Assembly: GCA_947476695.1 (NCBI GenBank)
Contig: CANJRD010000002.1
Coordinates: 186,001-250,000, forward strand
DNA from: Rhodospirillaceae bacterium
GTDB lineage: Bacteria > Pseudomonadota > Alphaproteobacteria > Rhodospirillales > Rhodospirillaceae
Direction of reading: 5' to 3'
DNA length: 64,000 bases
Both the position numbers and the translations under genes were made by a program. The stretch's first letter is position 1, and every line of letters begins with the position of its first letter. The notes beneath the pieces are model-generated. The model made no database searches. It was not told where the DNA came from and was given only the letters and a program-made list of their open reading frames with translations. Shown in pieces: positions 24,509 to 35,537 of the stretch.

Positions 24509-26920
24509 ATGCTTTTCACGATGGATTCACGATCTGAGGCCGCAGCGCGGAAGAAGCTGCTTATTTTGGCCGGCGCTTCCGCCAGCGTTCTGATGACGGC
24601 CATGGCCGCTTCGGCGCAGGAGCAGCAGGGCGCGGGCCCGCTGACGCTCGGTCCGGTGCGCGTTGAGGACGACGCCGAGCGCAATCGTAATGCGCTGAAC
24701 AAAGCGCCGCCGGTATCGACGATGCCGTCCGCCAGCATTCAGGACACACCACAGGCGGTGAACGTCGTCGATTCTCAGACGATGAAAGCGCAAGGCACGA
24801 CCACGTTGGGTGAAGCGTTGCGCAACGTGCCGGGCATCACCATCGCCATCGGCGAAGGTGGTCAGCTTTCCGGCGACCAGTTCAAGATTCGTGGCTTTGA
24901 CGCGAAGGACGACGTCTATCTCGACGGCCTGCGCGACTTCGCCGCCTACACCCGCGATAGCTTCAACTATGAGGAAGTTCAGGTGCTGAAGGGGCCGTCC
25001 GGCCTGATGTACGGACGCGGCACGACTGGCGGCGCCATCAACACAGTCTCGAAGACGGCGTTCCTCGGCAACTGCGGCAGTCTGCGCATACAGGGCGGCA
25101 ACAGCTCCAATCTGCGCGGCACGGCGGACTATAACTATCAGCTGTCGGACAACGCCGCGATTCGCGTCAACGCGATGTACACCAACACCGGCACCGTGGA
25201 TCGAGACATGGTCTACTCGCACCGTTGGGGCATCGCGCCGACGTTCTCGCTCGGCCTGAATACCGACACGCTTTTCACCCTCTCGTACATGCACCAGACC
25301 TCGAACAACCGGCCGGATTACGGTTTGCCAGTGGCGGTACCGTCGAACAGTCTGTACGCGCTGCCGGTCAGCGAATACGGCATCCCGCGTAGCAACTTCC
25401 TGCAATTCCGCACTGATGCCGACCGCAACACGGCCGACATCGTCACCGCGAAGATCAGCCACACCGCCAACGACTGGCTGACTTTCTCCAACGATGCGCG
25501 CGTGGCGGTCTACTCGCGCTACTTCCAGTACACCACGGTGGATCGTTGCGACACGACGGTCGCGACGAATTTCTGCGCCAACGTCGTGACCGGCCCGAAC
25601 TTCGCCGCAGCGCTCAGCGGTATCGGCGGCGGCGGTCCATACCAGCAAGACAGTTGGGGCGTGCAGGATACGTTTAACGCCAACATGAACTTCCATCTCG
25701 GCGAAATGCGCACGCAAGTGATCGCCGGCATGGACGTCTCCTATCAAAGCGCGGATCGCACGATCTACGCCTACACGCTGCCGACGACGGCGCAGTTCAA
25801 TTACCTGCTTGGCGATCGCACGGCGGCGCGCACCAACATCGGCATCAGTTTGCTGAACCCGACCAACAGCCCGCCGCCGGGCTACAACGTAATCCTGCCG
25901 ACGGCGGCAAACGTCGCCGGTACGAACGCCACGGCGGCTACGGTTGCCAATTCGCTGGCAACGGCAACGGATCTCGGATTCTTTGCCACGGCACGTGTGT
26001 GGTTCAACGAAGCGTGGTCGGTCATTGGCGGCGTTCGCGTCGACGACTACACGGCAAAATTCACGCAGACCACCGTCGGCGGCGTGACATCCAAGTTCCG
26101 CTCGCCGACGACGATCGCAAATCCGCGCGGCAGCTTGGTCTACGAACCGACCGAACAGACAACGGCGTACTTCTCGTACGGCAAGTCGGCTGTGCCGCAG
26201 GGAACGTCTGTTGTGGGCGCGTCGACGCCCATCAGCGCCGCCAACCAGTCGCTGGCCCCGGAAAAGAGCGAGACGTTCGAGCTGGGTGCGAAGCAGCAAT
26301 TGTTCGACGGTGGCCTCGGCCTGTCGGCATCGCTGTTCCAGGTCAACAAGGCCAATGCTGTGCAGACCGATCCGGCCAGCGGCAACATCATCCTGCAGTC
26401 GGGTCAGAAGCAACGCGTGCGCGGCTTTGAATTCTCGGCGACCGGCGCGGTCAGCGAAGATCTTAACGTCATGGCGGCCTACACCTACCTCGACCCAATT
26501 ATCACCGACGACCTGACCTGCGGCACCACGGCGCCCATCGTCTGCCGTCCGAATGTGTTCACGATCGGCAAGCAGATCAACTTCGTGCCAAAGCATGCGG
26601 CGTCGGTGTGGGTCGATTACAAACTCACGGTGATCGCCAAAGGTCTGACGATCGGCGGCGGGATCATCTACCAGAGCAAGCTGTTCAACGCTTACGCCTT
26701 CAACGGCACTGCGCCGAACCTCACCAGCCTCCTGCGCATCGCGACCATTCCCGAAACGGTGCAGCTGGATGTTGTGGCAGCCTATCGCTTCGGCCGCTAT
26801 GCGCTGCAGTTCAACGTGAACAACCTGACGAACCGATTGAACTATTCGCAGTCCTTCGGTAACCGTGGCACCCCTGCGCCGGGGCGGACTTTCCTCGTCG
26901 CTTTGGAAGCCAGTTTCTAA
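24509..26920 (+). CDS. TonB-dependent siderophore receptor
   Basis: An 803-residue outer-membrane receptor for a ferric siderophore. After a signal peptide ending near AMAASAQ, the plug begins with [18 protein letters not shown] and [14 protein letters not shown], continues with [17 protein letters not shown] and [17 protein letters not shown] (typical of the Fiu/FcuA/FhuA class), and the barrel ends with NNLTNRLNY and a terminal aromatic residue. The following piuC-type gene points to a catecholate-type receptor, as with Fiu-YbiX. It is probably iron repressed from the shared tonB region. Confidence 0.93.
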   Translation: MLFTMDSRSEAAARKKLLILAGASASVLMTAMAASAQEQQGAGPLTLGPVRVEDDAERNRNALNKAPPVSTMPSASIQDTPQAVNVVDSQTMKAQGTTTLGEALRNVPGITIAIGEGGQLSGDQFKIRGFDAKDDVYLDGLRDFAAYTRDSFNYEEVQVLKGPSGLMYGRGTTGGAINTVSKTAFLGNCGSLRIQGGNSSNLRGTADYNYQLSDNAAIRVNAMYTNTGTVDRDMVYSHRWGIAPTFSLGLNTDTLFTLSYMHQTSNNRPDYGLPVAVPSNSLYALPVSEYGIPRSNFLQFRTDADRNTADIVTAKISHTANDWLTFSNDARVAVYSRYFQYTTVDRCDTTVATNFCANVVTGPNFAAALSGIGGGGPYQQDSWGVQDTFNANMNFHLGEMRTQVIAGMDVSYQSADRTIYAYTLPTTAQFNYLLGDRTAARTNIGISLLNPTNSPPPGYNVILPTAANVAGTNATAATVANSLATATDLGFFATARVWFNEAWSVIGGVRVDDYTAKFTQTTVGGVTSKFRSPTTIANPRGSLVYEPTEQTTAYFSYGKSAVPQGTSVVGASTPISAANQSLAPEKSETFELGAKQQLFDGGLGLSASLFQVNKANAVQTDPASGNIILQSGQKQRVRGFEFSATGAVSEDLNVMAAYTYLDPIITDDLTCGTTAPIVCRPNVFTIGKQINFVPKHAASVWVDYKLTVIAKGLTIGGGIIYQSKLFNAYAFNGTAPNLTSLLRIATIPETVQLDVVAAYRFGRYALQFNVNNLTNRLNYSQSFGNRGTPAPGRTFLVALEASF

Positions 26921-26928
26921 GGACTCCG

Positions 26929-27615
26929 ATGCTCGTTCAAATACCCAATCTGCTTTCCGCCACGGAGGTCGCGCAATGCCGCGACGCCCTCGCGAAAGCC
27001 GATTGGGTGGATGGGAAGGTGACGGCCGGCGAGCAGTCGGCCGAAACCAAACGCAATCTCCAGATTGCCGAAAATTCTCCCGTGGCCCGGTCGCTGGGGG
27101 ATTTAATTTTGTCGAAGCTCGGCCGCAACGCCTTGTTCACCTCGGCCTCGCTGGCCATGCGCGTCTTTCCGCCGCTGTTCAATCGTTATGAAAGCGGCAT
27201 GGATTTCGGCACGCATATCGACAATGCCATCCGTTTCGTGACCGGCGCCAACCCGCCGATCCGGGTGCGCACCGATATGTCGGCGACGCTGTTCCTCACC
27301 GATCCGGCGGATTACGACGGCGGCGAAATCGTTGTGCTCGATACGTTCGGCGAGCATCGGGTGAAGCTGGCTGCGGGCGATATGATTCTGTATTCGGCCA
27401 CCAGCCGTCACCACGTCACGCCGGTGACGCGCGGTAGCCGCTGGTCGTCGTTTTTCTGGGTTCAAAGCATGGTGCGGGACGAGGCCGCGCGCACGATGCT
27501 TTTCGATTTGGACACCGCGATCCAGGGCTTGCGCAAACAGGTCGGCGACACGACGGAAGTCGTCAATCTCACGGGTCTCTATCACAACCTTCTTCGTCGT
27601 TGGGCTGAGTCATGA
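26929..27615 (+). CDS. Fe(2+)/2-oxoglutarate-dependent PKHD hydroxylase, PiuC/YbiX type
   Basis: A 228-residue dioxygenase. The iron ligands are the HID of [10 protein letters not shown] (H-x-D) and the His in [13 protein letters not shown], whose Arg would bind 2-oxoglutarate; [16 protein letters not shown] forms the strand between. The family sits next to TonB-dependent catecholate receptors in many Gram-negatives and is linked to iron uptake, but its substrate is not settled. It starts 8 bp after the receptor gene and overlaps the PepSY gene by 4 bp (ATGA). Confidence 0.9.
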   Translation: MLVQIPNLLSATEVAQCRDALAKADWVDGKVTAGEQSAETKRNLQIAENSPVARSLGDLILSKLGRNALFTSASLAMRVFPPLFNRYESGMDFGTHIDNAIRFVTGANPPIRVRTDMSATLFLTDPADYDGGEIVVLDTFGEHRVKLAAGDMILYSATSRHHVTPVTRGSRWSSFFWVQSMVRDEAARTMLFDLDTAIQGLRKQVGDTTEVVNLTGLYHNLLRRWAES

Positions 27616-28733
27616 ATACTGCGAAGCGTCTGTTTGGAACTCTCCATCTGTGGTGCGGCGTCGCGTTCGGCATTCCCGCCGCGATCCTCGGTGTGACCGG
27701 CATTTGGTTGATGGTCGTGCATCCGCTGCCGCTGGTGGTCGAGCAGGAGCCGGTGACAAGCGGTGTCGACGCCTTGATCGCCATCGCGCAAGGCGCGGCG
27801 CCCGAAGGCGCGGTGCCGCAGCAGTACGCAGCGCCGGCGAAAGCGGGTGAGCCGATTACGGTACGCTTCGCGCCACCGCGTGGCATTGAAGGTCCGCGTG
27901 GTGGCATTCCCATTCAGGTTGACCCGACCACGGGAAAGGTGATTCCGCAGGACACCACGCCGCGCTCGCCGGTCGAACGCATCATGCACGACCTGCACGG
28001 CAGTCTGATGATCGGCGGTCGCGAAGGTCGCCAGGTCGTCGGCTGGGCCGGCATCGTCATGGGCGTGCTCGGCTTCTCGGGATTGATCATCTGGCTGCCA
28101 CGTAAAGGACAGTGGAAGCGCGCCTTCCTGATCAGCACGAGCGGTTCGACGCGCAAAATCCTTCACGACCTCCACGGTGCCGCCGGTATCTGGGGGCTGA
28201 TCGTGTTCATGGTCGTCACCATCACTGGCGTGCTCATCGTCTATCCGATCGGCGGTCGCCCGGCTGGCCCACCGGGCATGCAGCGCGGAGGCGAGCAAGG
28301 TGAACAGGCCGCGGGTATCGAGCAGCTGCAGGTCGACGCCGCCATCGCCCTCGTGCGCGCCGAACACCCCGACATCGTTGTGCGGAACGTCGCGCTGCCA
28401 CGCACGACGGCCGACACCTATCGTCTCAACCTCGGTCTGCGCGGCGAAGATCGCAACGATTTGCCGTCCGTCGCTACCGTCGACAGCGGCGTGACCAGGA
28501 TCGTCGATTTCCGCTCCCCCGATCAGCTCTCGTCCAACGAGAAGATTGCGCAGTGGGCGCGCGCCCTGCACATGGGCCGTGGCGGCGGCTGGACGTGGTG
28601 GTGGTTGGTGACCGTCTCGGGCGTGTTGCCGGTGATCTTTTGCGTCAGCGGCATTTGGATGTGGTTGCTTAAGCGCCGTAACAAGTCCGCTGTACGGGCT
28701 CAGGCCTCTGAATCCCCTGTGGCTGCCGAATAG
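27612..28733 (+). CDS. PepSY domain membrane protein (iron-uptake-linked)
   Basis: A 373-residue protein of the PepSY-associated transmembrane family. Membrane segments lie at about residues 15-37 ([19 protein letters not shown]), 140-160, 190-212 and 325-350 ([19 protein letters not shown]). Conserved His residues occur in [22 protein letters not shown] and [12 protein letters not shown], consistent with haem or metal binding. Relatives are proposed ferric-siderophore reductases. Its operon with the receptor and PiuC supports release of iron after import. Confidence 0.88.
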   Translation: MNTAKRLFGTLHLWCGVAFGIPAAILGVTGIWLMVVHPLPLVVEQEPVTSGVDALIAIAQGAAPEGAVPQQYAAPAKAGEPITVRFAPPRGIEGPRGGIPIQVDPTTGKVIPQDTTPRSPVERIMHDLHGSLMIGGREGRQVVGWAGIVMGVLGFSGLIIWLPRKGQWKRAFLISTSGSTRKILHDLHGAAGIWGLIVFMVVTITGVLIVYPIGGRPAGPPGMQRGGEQGEQAAGIEQLQVDAAIALVRAEHPDIVVRNVALPRTTADTYRLNLGLRGEDRNDLPSVATVDSGVTRIVDFRSPDQLSSNEKIAQWARALHMGRGGGWTWWWLVTVSGVLPVIFCVSGIWMWLLKRRNKSAVRAQASESPVAAE

Positions 28734-28803
28734 CCATCCGCGGCACAATTCGGCCTAGCGGTCTGTTCTTTCTCCGTGCAGTCGAGCATGCAGAGGGAAA
28801 ATC

Positions 28804-29331
28804 ATGGCTAAGACCAAAAAGATGGACGCGATCGCCTTGCTGAAGGCCGATCACCGGAAAGTAGAAGATCTATTCGAGAAGTACGAGAAGTCGCGCGGCC
28901 GTAAGGCTGATATCGCGAAGAAAATCTGCATGGAGTTGATCGTCCACACCCTCATCGAAGAGGAAATCTTCTATCCGGCCTGCCGCGAAGCGGGCGTGGA
29001 AGATGATATGATGGACGAAGCTTCCGTCGAGCATGACGGCGCGAAGGTCCTGATCGCGGAACTCGAAGCCGGCAAGCCGGACGACGCGTTCTACGACGCG
29101 AAGGTCAAGGTGCTCTCGGAAGAGATCAAGCACCACGTCAAGGAAGAGGAAAAGGCCGGCGGCGTGTTTTCGCAGCTGCGCAAGACCGACGTCGACTTAA
29201 TGGCGCTTGGCGAGCAGATGGCGGCTCGCAAGACCGAACTACTGGCCGAGATGGACGAAGACAATCTGCCGGCGCCGATCACCCTGACCATGACGGGTGC
29301 GCCGCTGGAACGCGGCCAATTGCCGAGCTAA
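28804..29331 (+). CDS. Hemerythrin HHE-domain protein
   Basis: A 175-residue four-helix protein with the HHE pattern: ALLKADHRKVEDLFEKYE, LIVHTLIEEEIFYPA, VEHDGAKVLIAELE and IKHHVKEEEK supply His and Glu ligands for a di-iron or single-iron centre. Related small proteins sense or protect from oxygen, NO or iron stress. The C-terminal 45 residues after the domain are a variable tail. It follows the iron-uptake genes by 70 bp and ends 5 bp from the convergent nucleotidyltransferase-like gene. Confidence 0.88.
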   Translation: MAKTKKMDAIALLKADHRKVEDLFEKYEKSRGRKADIAKKICMELIVHTLIEEEIFYPACREAGVEDDMMDEASVEHDGAKVLIAELEAGKPDDAFYDAKVKVLSEEIKHHVKEEEKAGGVFSQLRKTDVDLMALGEQMAARKTELLAEMDEDNLPAPITLTMTGAPLERGQLPS

Positions 29332-29335
29332 TGAG

Positions 29336-30325
29336 CTAGGGTGCTGTCGCCGTTTTTTTGAACAGCGGCAGCACCTTCAGCGGCCGTTCGCCCGGTACGG
29401 GGAACGGCACACCCAAAGCCTGACGCCATTCGACAGCCGCCTCAACGAGGCGGCTTTCCTTGAGATGGTGTTCGGCTAGTGTCGCACGCCAATAGGCGGC
29501 TTTCGCCTTACCGCGCCACGCATCGCCCAAGTCCATCATCGAACGACCGCCCGGCGGCCGCACGGTCGTTCCGGCGCGGCTGCGCATCCAGGCCCAGAAC
29601 TCCGTCAGCGCCTTGTCGAGCGCATACGCGCGGGGACCGCTGGCATAGAATTCCTGCACCAGCATCTCCAGGCCGAACGACGAGATCATGACATCTTGGT
29701 GGCGTCGCCAGGACTTCAGCGCGGCGAGCAGCAAGCGAGGGCGACCGCCGTAGAGGCTGTCGGACAAGCGCAATGTCGCCGCCTCGGCGATGGGATTGGT
29801 GACGGCCCAGCCCGACGCGCGCTCGAGCGTGGCCGCGCCCGGCATCAGGAAGCCGCCGTCCTGCAGGCGGGCCGGCCACACCTTCACCGCCGTCGTGCCG
29901 CGCACGACGATGATTCCGGATTGATCCGGGGCAATCGCTGCCGCACCGAACTGCTGGTGCAGGACCGCCTGCACGATCTTCAACGCATCCGCCGAACGCG
30001 GTGTCGTGAAGCGGGCGGGCAGGGCGTACAGCACGTCCACCATTGAAATCGGAGCGATGGCCGTGCGCTTGCCGACCGAACCGGAAATCACATGGTCGAC
30101 GATGTCGGCCGTCGCTTTCGGATCGAGCGTTGCGCGCAACGCCGCCGCGACCTCCACGCCGATCAGGCGCGCTTCGGCATAGGCGGCGGGCGTCGGCACG
30201 AGCCGGCGCAGGAACGCGCCGAAGCAGCCGTCCAGGCAGGCCGTGCCGGTCGCGGCGGGCGGGAAACCCGCCACGCGCACGGGGTCAGCGGATGGATTGA
30301 TCGCGAGGGCGGCGGGAAGGGTCAC
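29336..30325 (-). CDS. SMODS/CD-NTase-like nucleotidyltransferase, probably inactive
   Basis: A 329-residue protein with the plan of SMODS (PF18144) oligonucleotide synthetases: [19 protein letters not shown] helix, GSVGKRTAI loop, [11 protein letters not shown] strand, [14 protein letters not shown] strand, [15 protein letters not shown], and [14 protein letters not shown] with [16 protein letters not shown]. In active members the middle strand carries D-x-D and the next one an acid before hP; here they read Met95-x-Asp97 and Lys148, so two of three catalytic acids appear lost. The GTG start overlaps the nrdJ stop (GTGA), so translation is coupled to ribonucleotide reductase. No CBASS effector is adjacent. 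A longer form from 30358 would sit inside nrdJ. Confidence 0.75.
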   Translation of the reverse strand: MTLPAALAINPSADPVRVAGFPPAATGTACLDGCFGAFLRRLVPTPAAYAEARLIGVEVAAALRATLDPKATADIVDHVISGSVGKRTAIAPISMVDVLYALPARFTTPRSADALKIVQAVLHQQFGAAAIAPDQSGIIVVRGTTAVKVWPARLQDGGFLMPGAATLERASGWAVTNPIAEAATLRLSDSLYGGRPRLLLAALKSWRRHQDVMISSFGLEMLVQEFYASGPRAYALDKALTEFWAWMRSRAGTTVRPPGGRSMMDLGDAWRGKAKAAYWRATLAEHHLKESRLVEAAVEWRQALGVPFPVPGERPLKVLPLFKKTATAP

Positions 30326-33300
30326 GAGCAGCCCGATGTGGTGCCGCAGGTTTCGCACTTCATGCAGGTGCCGTTCCGCACCAGCGTAAAGTTACCGCAC
30401 TCGCCGCAATTATCGCCCTCGTAGCCCTTCAGGCGCGCGACCCGCACCGCGCTGGTGCGCGATTCCGTCACTTCGGTAACGCGGCGGGTGACTTGTACTT
30501 CCTCCGCCACGGCGGTCTGCCCCATGGAGATAGGGCCATTGCTTTGCAGGGCCGACGCCACGGACGCGCCGACGGCACTGGTCTGCTGGCTGGCATTCGA
30601 TCCGCCACGCGCACCGGGCTTGATGAAGTACAGGTTCGACTGGCGAATGAAGCCCTGGCTGACCGTCTTCTCGGCAATGCGAAGCAGTTTCTCGGACTCG
30701 CCGTCGCCCATCGCGTCGGGCAGCATGTCGTGCGGCGCGGCGTGCGCCAGGTCGTTGCGGCCGAGATAGGAGATCGCGAGTTCGCGGAAGATGTAGTCGA
30801 GGATCGACGTCGCCATCTTCACCGATGAATTGCCCTCGACCGGCCCTGCCGGGTCGAAGCGTGTGAAGGTGAAGGCGTCGACGTATTCCTCGAGCGGCAC
30901 GCCGTACTGCAGGCCGATGGAGATCGCGATGGCGAAGTTGTTCATCAGGCTGCGGAAGGCCGCGCCTTCCTTGTGCATGTCGATGAAGATTTCGCCGAGA
31001 TGGCCGTCGTCGTATTCGCCGGTGCGCAGATAGACCTTGTGACCGCCGACCATCGCCTTCTGGGTGTAACCCTTGCGGCGATCAGGGAGACGCTCGCGCT
31101 CGCGTTGCACTACGCGTTCGATGATACGCTCAGCGACGATCTCGGCGCGCGCCGCAGCGGGCGCCTGCTGGATCTGCTGCACGACCTCGACCTCTTCGTC
31201 CGCAAGGTCGTCATCATCGAGGATCGAACTGGCCAACGGTTGTGACAACTTGGAGCCGTCGCGATACAGCGCGTTGGCCTTCAGGCCGAGCTTCCACGAC
31301 GTCATGTAGGCGTTCTTGCAGTCGGCGATGGAGGCTTCGCCCGGCATGTTGATCGTTTTGGAGATCGCGCCGGAAATGAACGGCTGCGCCGCCGCCATCA
31401 TGCCGATATGGCTCGAGACGGAGAGGGAGCGCGTGCCAATGCGGCCGCAAGGATTGGCGCAATCGAACACCGCCAGATGCTCGGCCTTGATGTGCGGCGC
31501 ACCTTCGACGGTCATCGCGCCGCAGACATAGGTATTGGCCGCTGCAATGTCGGCTTTGCTGAAGCCGAGTGCTTCAAGCATGTTGAATCCCGGATGGTCC
31601 AGCTGCTCCTCGGTCATGCCGAGTTTGCCCAGGCAGAACTCGTCGCCCAGGGTGTAGCGGTTGAATACGAACTTGATGTCGAAGGCGCTGCCGAGCGCGG
31701 TTTCGATAGTCTCCAGCGCTTCAGCGGTGAAGCCGCGATCTTCCAGCGCCGGCGCATTGACGCCGGGCGCGCCCTTCAGGGTCGCGCGGCCGACGGCGTA
31801 AGCGATGACGTCGGCAATCTGGCTTTGGCTGTAGCCGAGTGTTTTGAGTGCGAGCGGCACGATGCGGTTGATGATCTTGAAGTAACCGCCGCCGGCCAGT
31901 GTCTTGAATTTCACCAGCGCGAAATCGGGTTCGATACCGGTGGTGTCGCAGTCCATCAGCAATCCGATGGTGCCGGTCGGCGCGATCACGCTGACCTGGG
32001 CGTTGCGGAAACCGTCTTTCGTACCGGCCTCCAGCGCGCGATCCCACGCACGCTTGGCGGCGCTCACCAAAGCCGAGTCCGGGCAGCCGGCCGCGTCGAG
32101 CGGAACGGGCGCGATGGCCAGTCCTTCGTAGCCGTCGCGGTGGCCGTAAGCGGCGCGGCGATGATTGCGGATTACGCGCAGCATCTCGTCGGCGTTCTCG
32201 GCGTAGCCCGGGAAGGCGCCGAGCTGTTCGGCGAGTTCTGCCGAGGTCGCATAAGATTCGCCCGTCATCAGCGCCGTCACGGCGGCGCAAAGCGCGCGGC
32301 CTTCGGTGCTGTCATAGGAATGGCCGTTCGCCATCAACAGCGCGCCGAGGTTGGCGTAGCCAAGCCCCAGTGTGCGGTAGGCGTAGGACAATTCCGCGAT
32401 TTCCTTCGACGGGAACTGCGCCATCAGCACCGAGATTTCGAGCGTGATGGTCCACAGACGGACAGCGTGCGTGAATCCCTCGATGTCGAGAGAACCATCA
32501 TCCTTGCGGAACGTCATCAGGTTCAGCGAGGCGAGGTTGCAGGCCGTGTTGTCGAGGAACATGTACTCGGAGCACGGATTGGACGCATTGATGCGCCCGC
32601 CCTTGGGGCAGGTGTGCCAGGCGTTGATGGTGCTGTCGAACTGCAAACCGGGATCGGCGCACTGCCAGGCCGCTTCGCCGATGGAATCCCACAGCGCGCG
32701 GGCCTTCACCGTCTTGGACACGCCGCCCAGGCGCTTCGTTAGGTTCCAGTCGCCGTCGCGCTCGACCGCCTGTAGGAACGCATCGGTCACGCGCACGCTG
32801 TTGTTTGCGTTCTGGCCGGAGACGGTGGCGTAGGCTTCGGAATCCCAATCGGTGTCGAGCACCGGGATGTCCATGCCGGTGAAGCCCTGCTTGGCGAGCA
32901 GTATCGCGCGCTGAACCATGTTCTCCGGGATCAGCACCTCCTTGGCGGCCTTCACGGCGCGGCGCAGGGCGCGGTTCGTCTTCGCGTCGAAACGCGCATC
33001 GTCGTCCGCACCGTCCCACTCACGGCAAGCGCGCATGATCGCGTTGAGGTGCCGGTCGGCCAGGCGCGAGCCCGCGACCATCGCCGCAACCTTATGTTCC
33101 TCGCGCACCTTCCACGAGATGAACTCTTCGATGTCAGGATGATCGACATCGACGATCACCATCTTCGCCGCGCGGCGTGTAGTACCGCCGGACTTGATCG
33201 CGCCGGCGGAACGGTCGCCGATCTTCAGCCAGCTCATCAGGCCCGACGACTTGCCGCCGCCGGACAGACGCTCGTTCGCGCCGCGCAGGTTGGAGAAGTT

Positions 33301-33999
33301 CGTGCCGGTGCCGGAGCCATATTTGAACAGGCGCGCTTCGCGGACCCAGAGGTCCATGATGCCACCGTCGCTGACGAGGTCGTCGCTCACCGATTGGATA
33401 AAGCAGGCGTGCGGCTGCGGATGCTCGTACGAGCTGGCAGACGGCACGAGCTGACCGGTCTTGAAGTCGACGTAGTAGTGACCCTGCGACGGGCCGTCGA
33501 TGCCGTACGCCCAGTGCAGACCGGTGTTGAACCACTGCGGCGAATTCGGCGCGGCCATCTGCCGCGCGAGCATCGCACGCATTTCGTCGTAGTAGGCGCG
33601 GGCGTCTGATTCGGCGTCGAAGTAACCGCCCTTCCAGCCCCAATAGGTCCAGCAGCCGGCGAGGCGGTCGAACACCTGGCGGGCGTCCGTCTCGCCGCCG
33701 AAGCGAACCTCCTCGGGCATTTCGTCCAGCAAGGCGCGGTCAGGGACCTTGTGCCACAGGAATTCCGGTACGTCGGCTTCCGCCAGCGGCATCAGGGCCG
33801 CAGGCACCCCTGCGCGGCGGAAGTACTTCTGCGCCAGGATGTCGCAGGCAACCTGCGACCAGCCCACGGGCACCAGCATGCCGTCCTGCGCGAACACGAC
33901 CCCGCCGTCCGGGTTGCGGATCTCGCTCGCCATCTCGCGGAAATCCAGGCCCTCGTACGGGCCGGCGCTCTCAGTCGTGAACCGTCGCGAAATACGCAT
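30322..33999 (-). CDS. nrdJ: Class II (adenosylcobalamin-dependent) ribonucleoside-diphosphate reductase
   Basis: A 1225-residue enzyme that makes deoxyribonucleotides using coenzyme B12, independent of oxygen. Visible are [48 protein letters not shown] (active-site Cys) and [21 protein letters not shown]-terminal [18 protein letters not shown] zinc-ribbon carries the redox cysteines that end TSGCS. The length fits the long alphaproteobacterial NrdJ. No intein is seen. I found no cobalamin riboswitch in the 200 bp upstream; a 12-bp palindrome lies there instead. The downstream nucleotidyltransferase-like gene overlaps its stop. Confidence 0.95.
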   Translation of the reverse strand: MRISRRFTTESAGPYEGLDFREMASEIRNPDGGVVFAQDGMLVPVGWSQVACDILAQKYFRRAGVPAALMPLAEADVPEFLWHKVPDRALLDEMPEEVRFGGETDARQVFDRLAGCWTYWGWKGGYFDAESDARAYYDEMRAMLARQMAAPNSPQWFNTGLHWAYGIDGPSQGHYYVDFKTGQLVPSASSYEHPQPHACFIQSVSDDLVSDGGIMDLWVREARLFKYGSGTGTNFSNLRGANERLSGGGKSSGLMSWLKIGDRSAGAIKSGGTTRRAAKMVIVDVDHPDIEEFISWKVREEHKVAAMVAGSRLADRHLNAIMRACREWDGADDDARFDAKTNRALRRAVKAAKEVLIPENMVQRAILLAKQGFTGMDIPVLDTDWDSEAYATVSGQNANNSVRVTDAFLQAVERDGDWNLTKRLGGVSKTVKARALWDSIGEAAWQCADPGLQFDSTINAWHTCPKGGRINASNPCSEYMFLDNTACNLASLNLMTFRKDDGSLDIEGFTHAVRLWTITLEISVLMAQFPSKEIAELSYAYRTLGLGYANLGALLMANGHSYDSTEGRALCAAVTALMTGESYATSAELAEQLGAFPGYAENADEMLRVIRNHRRAAYGHRDGYEGLAIAPVPLDAAGCPDSALVSAAKRAWDRALEAGTKDGFRNAQVSVIAPTGTIGLLMDCDTTGIEPDFALVKFKTLAGGGYFKIINRIVPLALKTLGYSQSQIADVIAYAVGRATLKGAPGVNAPALEDRGFTAEALETIETALGSAFDIKFVFNRYTLGDEFCLGKLGMTEEQLDHPGFNMLEALGFSKADIAAANTYVCGAMTVEGAPHIKAEHLAVFDCANPCGRIGTRSLSVSSHIGMMAAAQPFISGAISKTINMPGEASIADCKNAYMTSWKLGLKANALYRDGSKLSQPLASSILDDDDLADEEVEVVQQIQQAPAAARAEIVAERIIERVVQRERERLPDRRKGYTQKAMVGGHKVYLRTGEYDDGHLGEIFIDMHKEGAAFRSLMNNFAIAISIGLQYGVPLEEYVDAFTFTRFDPAGPVEGNSSVKMATSILDYIFRELAISYLGRNDLAHAAPHDMLPDAMGDGESEKLLRIAEKTVSQGFIRQSNLYFIKPGARGGSNASQQTSAVGASVASALQSNGPISMGQTAVAEEVQVTRRVTEVTESRTSAVRVARLKGYEGDNCGECGNFTLVRNGTCMKCETCGTTSGCS

Positions 34000-34041
34000 C
34001 TCTCTGACCCCAAAATTCCCAGGCAGATCAATGTCATAGCC

Positions 34042-34053
34042 ACCATATATGGT
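34042..34053. promoter_or_regulatory. Perfect palindrome upstream of nrdJ
   Basis: ACCATATATGGT lies 43 bp upstream of the nrdJ start, in the divergent gap with the NDUFA12 gene. NrdR boxes are AT-centred palindromes at such positions, but the core here (CATATATG) departs from the usual CWATATWG and no second copy at about 31 bp is evident, so NrdR binding is only a possibility. Confidence 0.35.
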
Positions 34054-34200
34054 ATTGCGACCTCCCCGGGCGACTAGATTAAGGGGTGGTTTGGGAAAAC
34101 GCCAGAGGTTAACGCTATGAATAGTGGGGTCAGCGGCCTAGCGCTGCGGGCCGAAAATGGTATTGTGCCCAGCGATTTAGCCGGCGGGAGACAAGGCGTT

Positions 34201-34551
34201 ATGACGTTCGGGACATGGCTGCACACGAAGCTCCATGGGCAGCGCGTGGGCGAAGATGCCTACGGCAACGTTTACTACAAGTCCAACAAGGTCCGATCCG
34301 GCGGCCGGCAGGAGCGCTGGGTCATCTACAAGGGCGAGGCTGAAGCCTCCAAGGTTCCACCGGAGTGGCATGGCTGGCTGCATCACACCGTCGACGCGCC
34401 GCTTGAGACGTCGAAGCAAGGCTGGATCAAGCCGCACCAGCAGAACCTCACTGGCACCAATCAAGCCTACCTGCCGCCCGGCCATGACGCGCGCGGCGGT
34501 CAGCGCGAGAAAGCCACCGGCGACTATCAGGCCTGGACGCCTGAGTCGTAA
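34201..34551 (+). CDS. Complex I accessory subunit NDUFA12-like protein
   Basis: A 116-residue homologue of mitochondrial NDUFA12 (17.2 kDa subunit), an accessory or assembly component of NADH:ubiquinone oxidoreductase on the matrix/cytoplasmic arm. Features are LHGQRVGEDAYGNVYYKS, ERWVIYKGEAEASKVPPEWH and GWLHHTVDAP, then the conserved HQQNLTGTNQAYLPPGHD. The ATG with AAGG at 8 bases is preferred over a longer reading from 34117. Its position ahead of MCE, DUF2155 and aat genes is a common alphaproteobacterial arrangement. Confidence 0.93.
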   Translation: MTFGTWLHTKLHGQRVGEDAYGNVYYKSNKVRSGGRQERWVIYKGEAEASKVPPEWHGWLHHTVDAPLETSKQGWIKPHQQNLTGTNQAYLPPGHDARGGQREKATGDYQAWTPES

Positions 34552-34569
34552 TCTCAGCGAGCTTTAGCC

Positions 34570-35043
34570 ATGTCCCGTGCCGAGCGACGCGAGTACGCGG
34601 TTGGGATTTTGGCCACGCTTGTGATTCTGGCGGTTCTGAGCTTCACCGCGATGTCGAACCGCCGCCGCGCCGAAGGCGCGGACACGGCGTTCCATGTGAC
34701 GGCGGAATTCGGCCGCGCAGACGGCGTCAGCGTCGGTAGCCCGGTACGGATCGCCGGCATGGAAATTGGCAAGGTCGCCCGCATGACGCTGGACCCGCGC
34801 TTTCGCGCCTTAATCACGCTCGAGTTCCCGCGCGGGGTCGATCTGCCGGATGACAGCGCCGCCTCGATCCAGACCGACGGTCTGTTCGGCCAGAAGTTCA
34901 TCGAAGTGCAGCCGGGCGGTTCCGAGACGCTCCTGAAGTCCGGCGGACGCATTTCCTATGCGCAGGATTCCGTGATTCTCGAAGACCTCATCGCCACCAT
35001 CGTCGCGCGCGCTAAAGCCAGTCGCGCAGGGACATCGCCATGA
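34570..35043 (+). CDS. mlaD: MlaD-like MCE family protein (first copy)
   Basis: A 157-residue protein with one N-terminal membrane anchor (AVGILATLVILAVLSFTAM) and a single MCE domain: FHVTAEFGRADGVSVGSPVR then IAGMEIGKVARMTLD. MlaD forms hexameric rings in the Mla system, which returns phospholipids from outer to inner membrane. It overlaps a second MCE gene by 4 bp (ATGA). The other Mla genes are not in this window. Confidence 0.87.
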   Translation: MSRAERREYAVGILATLVILAVLSFTAMSNRRRAEGADTAFHVTAEFGRADGVSVGSPVRIAGMEIGKVARMTLDPRFRALITLEFPRGVDLPDDSAASIQTDGLFGQKFIEVQPGGSETLLKSGGRISYAQDSVILEDLIATIVARAKASRAGTSP

Positions 35044-35537
35044 AGCGCAATCCCATCGAAACGGTGCTTGGCGCGGTGGTGCTGCTGGTCGCGGGGATGT
35101 TCCTCGCATTCGCCTATTCGACAGCGAGCATCAAGTCGGTGGCCGGCGGCTATCAAGTCACGGCGGACTTCCTGAAAGTCGGCGGCCTGACTCGCGGCAG
35201 CGATGTGCGCATGAGCGGGATCACGATCGGCAGGGTGTCCGATCAACAGCTCGACCCGCAAAGCTTCACCGCGCGCGTCGTGATGACCATTCGCAGCGAC
35301 GTCAAGCTGCCCACCGATACTGAAGCCGCCATCGTTGGCGACGGTCTGATGGGCGGCAAGTACGTCAACTTGGTGCCGGGACAGGCGAGCGATCGCATCC
35401 CCGCCGGCGGTAAGATCGTGCGCGCGCGCGATTTCCAATCTCTCGAAGATCTTGTCGGCCAGATCATCTTCCTGGCGACTCAAGACCCCAGCAAGCCGGC
35501 AGATACCACCGCCCTGCCGCAGGATGCCCCGCAGTGA
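35040..35537 (+). CDS. mlaD: MlaD-like MCE family protein (second copy)
   Basis: A 165-residue MCE protein with an N-terminal anchor (ETVLGAVVLLVAGMFLAFAY) and domain motifs YQVTADFLKVGGLTRGSDV and RMSGITIGRVSDQQLD, close to canonical MlaD. GDGLMGGKYVNLVPG is the conserved end of the domain. It overlaps both neighbours by 4 bp, so the two MCE proteins and the DUF2155 protein are made from coupled reading frames; the two MCE copies might form a mixed ring. Confidence 0.88.
   Translation: MKRNPIETVLGAVVLLVAGMFLAFAYSTASIKSVAGGYQVTADFLKVGGLTRGSDVRMSGITIGRVSDQQLDPQSFTARVVMTIRSDVKLPTDTEAAIVGDGLMGGKYVNLVPGQASDRIPAGGKIVRARDFQSLEDLVGQIIFLATQDPSKPADTTALPQDAPQ

Noticed and set aside
24527-26596. 689-codon open frame on the minus strand
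   Set aside because: It lies wholly antisense to the TonB-dependent receptor, is Arg/Val-rich shadow sequence and shows no domain.
28734-34000. A full CBASS anti-phage operon around the CD-NTase-like gene
   Set aside because: No effector, E1/E2 or JAB-like protein is adjacent; neighbours are hemerythrin and nrdJ, and the catalytic acids appear lost.
34000-34200. Possible cobalamin riboswitch ahead of B12-dependent nrdJ
   Set aside because: No B12-box-like conserved sequence is visible and the leader is too short.
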